The notes below the pieces were generated by a model. The model saw only the letters and a list, made by a program, of their open reading frames with translations, did not search any database and had not been told where the DNA came from. Of a stretch of DNA of 64,000 nucleotides, positions 57,823 through 64,000 are shown in pieces. Each line of letters begins with the position of its first letter. Within the stretch, counting starts at the first letter, position 1. The position numbers and the translations under genes are program-made. Origin of the DNA: Ruminococcus sp. XPD3002 (GTDB lineage Bacteria > Bacillota > Clostridia > Oscillospirales > Ruminococcaceae); contig FPJT01000001.1 of assembly GCA_900119535.1 (NCBI GenBank), positions 224,367-288,366 of the forward strand. The letters run 5' to 3'.

Positions 57823-59027
57823 AAAGAATCTTAATGCTTGGTGGCTCACCGCAACAGGTCATTGCGATCGATACTGCTAAAAGGCTTGGATATTATACCG
57901 TATTATGCGATTATCTGCCGGATAATCCTGGTCAATATAAAGCAGATAAGTTCTATCTGGCAAGTACCACAGACAAGGAACTCATGCTGAAAATCGCTCA
58001 AGAGGAAAAGGTGGACGGAGTCGTGGCCTATGCCTCTGACCCCGCTGCACCGACAGCAGCGTTTATTGCTGAGAAAATGGGATTGTCTTCCAATCCATAT
58101 GAATCTGTTGAAATACTATGTAACAAAGACAGATTTCGCAGCTTTTTAGCTGAAAACGGATTCGCTGCTCCCGTATCTGCTGGGTATGGGGACATGGAAA
58201 CTGCTCTTGCCGGGCGATCAAGATTTAGACTGCCTGTTATTGTCAAGCCAGTCGATTCATCCGGCAGCAAGGGCACAACCGTTCTGCGTTCCTGGGATGG
58301 ATACGCAGAGGCCTTGCGGTTTGCTTTCTCTTTCTCACGCAGTAACCGCATCATAGTGGAGGAGTTCGTTAAAAAGCAACATCCCTATTTAATTGGCGGT
58401 GATCTGTTTATCTGGAAGGGCAAAGTAATCATGTGGGGGTTAATGAATTGTCACAGAGATCAGAACGTGAATCCTCTGGTTCCAGTAGGAAAAAGCTATC
58501 CGCCGCAGCTTTCACCAGAGAAACTGGCAAAGGTGAAGGGGACGTTGCAGTCTCTTGTGGATAAGCTGCATATTCAAAGCGGTGCCATGAATGTAGAGCT
58601 TGTGATCGATAAGAATGACAATGTATGGCTTATTGATGTGGGACCGCGGAATGGGGGAAATATGATCCCCGACCTTCTCGGATATATATTCGGGGTGGAT
58701 GTAGTAGAAATGACCATCCTTGCTGCCATGGGAGAGGTCCCTTGTACGCAGGTAGAACGGACAGTGCAGTCACCCTATTTTGCTACACATAATCTTCATG
58801 CAGACCATAACGGCAAGTTTATAGGTGTTCGTTATTCCAAGGAACTGCAGCCATTTATAATTCGTGAGTGTGTCTATAAGAAAAAAGGAGATATGGTCGA
58901 ATATTTCGATAATGCATCAAAGGCACTTGGAATCGTGTTTTTTAAGTTTGACACGGAAGAAACGATGTGCAGGCTCCTGGGAGATATCAATCATCATATT
59001 GAGATCTGTCTTGAACCTGCAATATAG
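57819..59027 (+). CDS. ATP-grasp ligase (first of two)
   Basis: A 402-residue ATP-grasp enzyme of the carbamoyl-phosphate synthase/PurK-like type. Rossmann-like head KRILMLGGSPQQVIAIDTAK, then ATP-binding LPVIVKPVDSSGSKGTT near 140, IVEEFVKKQHPYLIGGD and the catalytic end MNVELVIDKNDNVWLIDVGP followed by RNGGNM (metal-binding Glu/Asp/Asn). Such enzymes join a carboxylate to an amine via acyl phosphate. In this operon it may attach an amino acid or other acid to an aminosugar (inference). GTG start overlapping the flippase stop (GTGA). Confidence 0.88.
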   Translation: MKRILMLGGSPQQVIAIDTAKRLGYYTVLCDYLPDNPGQYKADKFYLASTTDKELMLKIAQEEKVDGVVAYASDPAAPTAAFIAEKMGLSSNPYESVEILCNKDRFRSFLAENGFAAPVSAGYGDMETALAGRSRFRLPVIVKPVDSSGSKGTTVLRSWDGYAEALRFAFSFSRSNRIIVEEFVKKQHPYLIGGDLFIWKGKVIMWGLMNCHRDQNVNPLVPVGKSYPPQLSPEKLAKVKGTLQSLVDKLHIQSGAMNVELVIDKNDNVWLIDVGPRNGGNMIPDLLGYIFGVDVVEMTILAAMGEVPCTQVERTVQSPYFATHNLHADHNGKFIGVRYSKELQPFIIRECVYKKKGDMVEYFDNASKALGIVFFKFDTEETMCRLLGDINHHIEICLEPAI

Positions 59028-59035
59028 GAGGCAAT

Positions 59036-59986
59036 ATGAAGGAATACGGCGGCTACATAGAGCTTGACACTTACAGATCATTAATGCTGCACGACGGAGC
59101 AATCGCATTGAATTGCGGAAGAAACTGCCTTGCCTACTTGATCGAAGCAAGGCAGATATCCAAGATAATGTTACCTTATTATATATGCGATAGTGTACTG
59201 AATTTATGCAAACAATACGACATTGCGGTACGCTTTTATCATATTAACGATCGTTTTATGCCGGAGAATGTCATTATTAATGACGATGAGTGGCTCTATG
59301 TAGTGAATTATTATGGCCAGTTAACGTTGGACTATTTATCCGGGTTAAAAAGTAAATATGGCAGAGTCGTGATCGACAATGCCCAAGCCTACTTTGATGC
59401 TCCTATTAATGAATCAGATACATTGTACACATGCCGGAAGTTTTTCGGGGTGGCTGATGGTGCTTTTCTGTATACTGATGCTGTTCTAGAAAAGGAGCTG
59501 CCAGTTGACGAGTCATATGACCGAATGCATTTTTTGCTAGGCAGATATGAAAGAACCGCTTCAGAATTCTATGAGGAGTATAATGCTAACAATCATCATT
59601 TTGCGAAGGAACCGATCAAGCGGATGTCCCGACTGACGATGAATTTACTCCATGCTGAGGATTACGGATTTGTCAAGCAGCGCCGGACAGACAATTTTAC
59701 AGCCTATCACGGACTCCTTGCAGATCGGAATCCACTGCAGCTTCGTGTACCGGAGGGAGCATTTGCGTACCCTTTTTTTGTTGAAAATGGCAGTAAAACC
59801 AGAAAAGCACTTCAGCAGAAGAAAATCTATATTCCGTTGCTATGGCCGAATGTACTGGAGCAGCACACTGTACAGGAGCTGGAATATCGGTTTGCAGATG
59901 GTATATTGCCACTACCGTGCGATCAAAGATACAGTGCTGAGGATATCTATTATATCGTTGAAAACTTGCTTGCGGTTGTATCATAA
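59036..59986 (+). CDS. PLP-dependent transferase-fold protein, DegT-like
   Basis: A 316-residue protein with the fold pattern of DegT/AHBA-type aminotransferases but short (usual length 370-400) and divergent. Visible: IALNCGRNCLAYLIEARQI (start of the PLP domain), KIMLPYYICDSVLNLC, VVNYYGQLTLDYLSGL, VVIDNAQAYFDAP (Asp-x-Ala-x PLP motif) and CRKFFGVADGAFLYTD, where Lys would hold PLP. It lies between two ATP-grasp genes, so it may provide or modify the amine they use. The activity cannot be named; AGGAGG precedes the ATG. Confidence 0.75.
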   Translation: MKEYGGYIELDTYRSLMLHDGAIALNCGRNCLAYLIEARQISKIMLPYYICDSVLNLCKQYDIAVRFYHINDRFMPENVIINDDEWLYVVNYYGQLTLDYLSGLKSKYGRVVIDNAQAYFDAPINESDTLYTCRKFFGVADGAFLYTDAVLEKELPVDESYDRMHFLLGRYERTASEFYEEYNANNHHFAKEPIKRMSRLTMNLLHAEDYGFVKQRRTDNFTAYHGLLADRNPLQLRVPEGAFAYPFFVENGSKTRKALQQKKIYIPLLWPNVLEQHTVQELEYRFADGILPLPCDQRYSAEDIYYIVENLLAVVS

Positions 59987-60001
59987 GAGGAGGAAAAAAA
60001 C

Positions 60002-61138
60002 TTGAAAATTGCAATTATTGGTGCTGGTCAGATGGCAAAGATTTTTGCTGTCAAAGCTAAAGCAATGGGAATAGAATCGCATTGCTTTGCATGGGAAAAA
60101 GGAGCTGTGGCTAAGGAATTTGTAGACCATTTTCATCCTGTCTCCATTTTTGAAAAGGACGAGATCGTAAAAATTTCCCGTAAATGTGGGATTGATGGTG
60201 TGCTTGCCACAACAGAATTGACCGTAGCGGTTGCTTCATATGTTGCAAATGAGCTTGGGTTGCCATGCAATCCGCCGGCCATTGCAGAGCAGATCACTGC
60301 AAAGGAGTGGGTACGCCAGAAAGTGGCAGGAGCTAAGCATTTGCATCAGCCTGAATTTTGGTATCTGAAGGATCAGCGGCAGGCGGGTCAACTGAAGCTG
60401 TTACAGTATCCTGTCATTGTGAAGCCTGTGGCAGAGGGTGGAAAAAGAGGTATCACTGTTGTCAACCAGGCAGCAGAGCTACCAGTTGCATTACAGACTG
60501 CATTTGCAGCAGATCAGCGCGGCCAAGGCGTATTAGTAGAGGCATTTCTCGCGGGCGGTCAAGAATGCTCCGTAGAATCTCTGTCCTTTCAGAAAACACA
60601 TCAGATCATTCAGATCACCGAAAAGATCAGTTCTGGTCCTCCGCATTGTGTCGAGTTGGGACACAGTCAACCGGCAAATATATCTTTAGAGATGCGTGAA
60701 AAAATAATAGAAGCCGTTACGGAACTGCTGGATTGTGTTGGATATCAAAATGGACCTTCACACACGGAGATCAAAATCATAGATGATCAGGTGTATCTGA
60801 TCGAACTGAATTCCAGACCTGGCGGGGATCATATCGCCTATCCGTTGACCGAACTAAGTACCGGATATGATTATATTGGGGAGATCATTCACGCAGCAGT
60901 CGGGATCCAGCCAAAAGCCAGAAATCATAAGTCTTGCATAAAATATGCCGGTGTTAGGTTTGTAGCGAAGCAAACTGCCTTTTTGAAGGAAGTGTTCGAT
61001 CACTGTGATGCACAGCCGTGGCTGTACGAAAAACATGTCGAATCTGAAACGCTTCAGGAGATCGACCATAACGACTGCTGTCACTTAAATTATTTTATCT
61101 ATTGCGCGGATAAGAAGCTGGAATTTCCAGAATGCTAA
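60002..61138 (+). CDS. ATP-grasp ligase (second of two)
   Basis: A 378-residue ATP-grasp protein, distinct from the one at 57819. Rossmann-like head KIAIIGAGQMAKIFAVKAKA, LLQYPVIVKPVAEGGKRGIT near 140 (ATP-binding Lys), VLVEAFLAGGQECSVES and the metal site HTEIKIIDDQVYLIELNSRP followed by GGDHIAYPL, typical of the group that includes amino-acid ligases such as L-amino acid ligases and BL00235-type enzymes. Likely joins an amino acid or similar acid to an amine. The start is TTG at 60002 with AGGAGG 9 bases upstream; no ATG fits. Confidence 0.88.
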   Translation: MKIAIIGAGQMAKIFAVKAKAMGIESHCFAWEKGAVAKEFVDHFHPVSIFEKDEIVKISRKCGIDGVLATTELTVAVASYVANELGLPCNPPAIAEQITAKEWVRQKVAGAKHLHQPEFWYLKDQRQAGQLKLLQYPVIVKPVAEGGKRGITVVNQAAELPVALQTAFAADQRGQGVLVEAFLAGGQECSVESLSFQKTHQIIQITEKISSGPPHCVELGHSQPANISLEMREKIIEAVTELLDCVGYQNGPSHTEIKIIDDQVYLIELNSRPGGDHIAYPLTELSTGYDYIGEIIHAAVGIQPKARNHKSCIKYAGVRFVAKQTAFLKEVFDHCDAQPWLYEKHVESETLQEIDHNDCCHLNYFIYCADKKLEFPEC

Positions 61139-61153
61139 AGCAGGAGGTATCGT

Positions 61154-62173
61154 ATGAAACGAGTAGTTGTATTAGGGGCAACAGGTACATTGGGCTTGCC
61201 TATATGCAGACATCTTAAAGAAAAGGGATATGAGGTCATCGCGGTAGGTCATAACGGAGCCGGACGTGAGCTGTTTCAATCACTCGGCATAGCCAGTACT
61301 GCGATTGATATTACGCGAAAAGAAGATTTTGACCTATTGCCGCAGGAAAATGTTGAATGTGTAATTCAGTTTGCTGGTGCTCTGCCTGCTATGATGAAAG
61401 AAGAAAATGATAATACAATGTACCCGGATACAATCATCTGTGGTGTAATCCATACGCTAGATTATATGCGGAAGATCGGATGCCGCAAATTGATTTTTCC
61501 ACAGTCTGTTTATGATCTACATCATCTGTTTGGCACACCTGAACCGATTTCTCCTGATGCTGAGCGTGTCAATCCGCTGGAGGGAGATCATTCAATCTAC
61601 GTAATCTGCAAAAACGCAGCATTAGATGTTATTTCATACTATGAGAATACATATGGCATAAAAGGGATCATCCTGAGGCTTCCAGGCGTATATCAGTATC
61701 ATCCGAAGCCGTTCATTCTGATCAATGGAACAATGCGGGTGAAATCTGAACGTATCCTGATACATAAAGCGCAGAAAGGCGAAACACTTGAAATTTGGGG
61801 AGACCCAAAGCGTGTTTTGGAAAGTGTATGTGTAGAGGATTTCCTTCAAATCGTTGAAAAGTGTGTTTCCTCTGAAACAGCCAGAGGAATCTATAATGTA
61901 GGAAACGGTGGTTCTACTTTGGAGGAACGTATTTTGGGAATCCGTGAGGTTTTTTGTACTAAGGATCATATTTCTGATATTGTGTATCGACCTGAGAAAA
62001 AGGATTGCACGCAGTATTTGCTCGACATTGAGAAAACTAAGAGAGAGCTTGGTTATGTTCCTCAGTATACATGGACAGATTACTTGAAGAAGCTCAAATG
62101 GCATATGGAAAACCAGCCAAATCGCTCTGTATGGGGCGCTTTTGAGGACTACTATCATTTATTGGAACGATAG
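61154..62173 (+). CDS. NAD-dependent epimerase/dehydratase (extended SDR)
   Basis: A 339-residue sugar-nucleotide SDR. RVVVLGATGTLGLPICRHL binds NAD(P); FAGALPAMM near 75, FPQSVYDLHH (Ser of the catalytic triad), SIYVICKNAALDVI (YxxxK near 155) and LRLPGVYQYHP complete the active site. It could be an epimerase, dehydratase or reductase acting on a nucleotide-activated sugar. It starts 15 bases after the second ATP-grasp gene and is followed by an aminotransferase and rmlA, which suggests a dTDP-sugar path. Confidence 0.9.
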   Translation: MKRVVVLGATGTLGLPICRHLKEKGYEVIAVGHNGAGRELFQSLGIASTAIDITRKEDFDLLPQENVECVIQFAGALPAMMKEENDNTMYPDTIICGVIHTLDYMRKIGCRKLIFPQSVYDLHHLFGTPEPISPDAERVNPLEGDHSIYVICKNAALDVISYYENTYGIKGIILRLPGVYQYHPKPFILINGTMRVKSERILIHKAQKGETLEIWGDPKRVLESVCVEDFLQIVEKCVSSETARGIYNVGNGGSTLEERILGIREVFCTKDHISDIVYRPEKKDCTQYLLDIEKTKRELGYVPQYTWTDYLKKLKWHMENQPNRSVWGAFEDYYHLLER

Positions 62174-62186
62174 GAGGATATTCGCT

Positions 62187-63302
62187 ATGGAACATAATAT
62201 CTTAGTCACCCGTTCCTCAATGCCTGGTTTTGAGGAATACTGCGAAGAAATCAAAGAATTATGGGACAGCCACTGGCTGACCAATATGGGTGTAAAGCAC
62301 AAACAGCTTCAGGCAGAACTGGAGAATCTGTTGAATGTACCGCATGTAACGCTGTATACAAACGGTCATCTCGCCCTTGAAAATGTGATTGCGGCAATGA
62401 ATCTTCCGCAGGGGGGAGAGGTCATCACAACACCGTTCACATTCGCATCTACAACTCATGCGATCGTGAGAAATGGACTTACGCCTGTTTTCTGCGATAT
62501 CAATGCAGAGGATTTCACAATTGATACTACGAAAATAGAATCACTGATTACTGACAGGACTTGTGCGATCGTTCCGGTTCATGTTTATGGTAATGTCTGC
62601 GATGTGGAAGAAATTGACCGGATTGCAAAAAAATACGGTCTGAAAGTTGTGTATGATGCGGCACACGCTTTTGGCGTGAAGTATAAGGGGATAAGCACTG
62701 CCTGCTTCGGCAATGCTTCCATGTTCAGTTTCCATGCAACAAAGGTATTCAACACCATCGAGGGTGGTGCTGTCTGCTTCTCCGATGATGCGCTTGTACA
62801 GCTTCTCAATGACATGAAGAACTTTGGCATTCATGGTCCGGAAGAAGTTGCATTTGTTGGCGGCAACGCCAAGATGAATGAATTCCAAGCAGCAATGGGT
62901 ATCTGCAATCTGCGTCATTTGGATGCAGCAATCGTTAAGAGAAAAGCTGTTGTGGAACGTTATAGAAGTCATCTTGACGGAGTAGAGGGGATTCAGCTCA
63001 GTCCGATCCAGGCTGATGTCGAGTCCAATTATGCATATTTCCCTGTTGTATTCGACGAGAAGAAGTTTGGAGCATCGCGCAATGAAGTCATGGATGCGCT
63101 TGCTGAAAACGGTATCGGTGCGAGAAAGTATTTTTATCCGTTGACGAATACGTTTGCTGCATTCCATGGAGAATTTGATGCGAACAAAACTCCTGTCGCT
63201 TTACATATCAGTAAGCGTGTTTTGACACTTCCGCTTTATGAGGAGTTAGCATTAGAAGACGTTGAACGTATTTGCAAAGTTATTCTGAATTGTAAGAAGT
63301 AA
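62187..63302 (+). CDS. Sugar aminotransferase, DegT/DnrJ/EryC1/StrS family
   Basis: A 371-residue PLP enzyme making amino sugars from keto-sugar nucleotides with glutamate as amine donor. LYTNGHLALENVIAAM opens the PLP domain; EVITTPFTFASTTHAIVRNG, PVHVYGNVCDVEEI, VVYDAAHAFGVKY (Asp binding PLP) and FSFHATKVFNTIEGGAV (Lys forming the Schiff base near 180) are canonical. The closest resemblance is to enzymes of the FdtB/QdtB or VioA kind on dTDP-4- or 3-keto-6-deoxyglucose. AGGAGG 9 bases upstream sets ATG 62187; the frame runs back to 62142 inside the SDR gene. rmlA follows. Confidence 0.93.
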   Translation: MEHNILVTRSSMPGFEEYCEEIKELWDSHWLTNMGVKHKQLQAELENLLNVPHVTLYTNGHLALENVIAAMNLPQGGEVITTPFTFASTTHAIVRNGLTPVFCDINAEDFTIDTTKIESLITDRTCAIVPVHVYGNVCDVEEIDRIAKKYGLKVVYDAAHAFGVKYKGISTACFGNASMFSFHATKVFNTIEGGAVCFSDDALVQLLNDMKNFGIHGPEEVAFVGGNAKMNEFQAAMGICNLRHLDAAIVKRKAVVERYRSHLDGVEGIQLSPIQADVESNYAYFPVVFDEKKFGASRNEVMDALAENGIGARKYFYPLTNTFAAFHGEFDANKTPVALHISKRVLTLPLYEELALEDVERICKVILNCKK

Positions 63303-63338
63303 TCATGAATCAAATTTTATGATGGATGAGGTGGTAAA

Positions 63339-64000
63339 ATGAAGGGAATCATCCTTGCCGGTGGATCCGGCACAAGACTTTATCCGATTACAAAGGTGAC
63401 TTCAAAGCAGCTTTTGCCAATTTATGATAAGCCTATGATTTTTTATCCGCTTTCGACATTGATGCTGGCAGGAATTCGGGACATTCTCATTATTTCCACC
63501 CCGTCAGACACACCGCGGTTTCAAGAACTTTTAGGTGACGGAAGCAGTTTAGGTATCAACTTATCCTATGCTGTACAGGAATCACCGGATGGATTGGCGC
63601 AGGCGTTTCTGATCGGGGAAGCGTTTATCGGAAATGAGTCTTGTGCAATGGTTCTTGGCGATAATATTTTCTATGGTGGTTGGTTCAGAAGAAATCTTTC
63701 TGAAGCAGTCAAGAATGCTGAATCAGGAAAAGCTACAGTGTTTGGGTACTTTGTGAAGGATCCTGAACGGTTCGGAATTGTTGAATTTGACCAGAAACGC
63801 AACGTGATATCAGTCGAAGAAAAACCAGAACATCCAAAGTCAAATTATGCGATCACGGGACTCTATTTCTATCCCTCTGGTGTCAGCGAAATGGCGAAAA
63901 AGGTGAAACCTTCCGCACGAGGAGAACTGGAAATTACCGATCTGAACCGACTGTATCTGGAACAGGATGCACTTAAGGTTCAGATCCTTGGTCGTGGTTT
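63339..64000 (+). CDS. rmlA: Glucose-1-phosphate thymidylyltransferase (3' end outside window)
   Basis: The first 220 or so residues of an RmlA/RfbA enzyme, which makes dTDP-glucose from dTTP and glucose 1-phosphate, the first step of dTDP-rhamnose and dTDP-amino-sugar synthesis. [20 protein letters not shown] is the nucleotidyltransferase signature; [44 protein letters not shown] and [11 protein letters not shown] follow in the right order. The gene is open to base 64000, so the last quarter is missing. It starts 36 bases after the aminotransferase gene, with GAGGTGGTAAA as ribosome binding site. Confidence 0.95.
   Translation, partial: MKGIILAGGSGTRLYPITKVTSKQLLPIYDKPMIFYPLSTLMLAGIRDILIISTPSDTPRFQELLGDGSSLGINLSYAVQESPDGLAQAFLIGEAFIGNESCAMVLGDNIFYGGWFRRNLSEAVKNAESGKATVFGYFVKDPERFGIVEFDQKRNVISVEEKPEHPKSNYAITGLYFYPSGVSEMAKKVKPSARGELEITDLNRLYLEQDALKVQILGRG

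Noticed and set aside
1..64000. tRNA or rRNA genes
   Set aside because: No cloverleaf with a TTCGANNC-type arm plus CCA-side acceptor and no rRNA-like segment was noticed on either strand by eye; a tRNAscan run would settle it.

Overview
The window reads as a chromosomal piece of a low-to-mid GC gut Clostridia, most likely Ruminococcus or a close Oscillospiraceae relative. The best pointer is a secreted CotH-family protein ending in a type I dockerin with two Ca-binding repeats (40893-43934), which implies a cellulosome-type scaffold. Strong AGGAGG ribosome binding sites, TTGACA/TATAAT promoters with 17-nt spacers and Clostridia-type mobile genes agree. The species is an inference.

Layout. 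1-8056: iron uptake (feoB, cut at the left edge, with its small Cys-rich partner), a DUF3810 membrane metalloprotease-like protein, a small membrane protein, a Nudix hydrolase, a hotdog thioesterase and a sugar-receptor-like/GGDEF signalling protein. 8391-16574: lipid genes: an acyl-CoA synthetase, a translationally coupled pair (HAD-acyltransferase fusion and acyl-AMP ligase with a degenerate HAD-like head), gpsA and an AI-2E family exporter. 16819-19072: a PPi-type phosphofructokinase and galE. 19186-21406: a decayed zone with an amidase that has lost its N-terminus, gene remnants and a PIN-domain toxin-antitoxin candidate.

21426-34703 is an accessory island: a large serine recombinase with its small leader gene, a HerA/VirB4-like ATPase, an unrecognised protein, a HipA-like kinase, a small resolvase, a complete retron (promoter, msr-msd RNA, reverse transcriptase), an amidoligase / 49-aa peptide / class II amidotransferase operon, DUF960, and a compact mobilisation pair (ribbon-helix-helix plus short relaxase-like protein). 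34999-40732: a lipoprotein behind an internal terminator, and an ABC exporter with a two-component system of the peptide-antibiotic type. 40893-47994: the dockerin protein, a MATE exporter with a structured leader, and an alcohol dehydrogenase / flavin reductase operon under a paired palindromic operator.

48323-64000: a long one-way surface-polysaccharide operon, AT-rich at its start and probably acquired. It holds glycosyltransferases, an EpsG-like polymerase, DUF4422, pyruvyl transferase, an F420-hydrogenase-beta-like Fe-S protein, a flippase, two ATP-grasp ligases, two PLP-fold proteins, an SDR and rmlA (cut at the right edge). The set suggests a nucleotide-activated deoxy/amino sugar, decorated by amide-forming ligases and pyruvylation, assembled by a Wzx/Wzy-type route.

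The most interesting items are the retron with no assigned effector, the HAD-headed lipid ligase pair, the amidoligase operon, a TIR element present in a long and an internally deleted copy, and a four-copy GATATAGAAGTTTT-type box usually next to hairpins.
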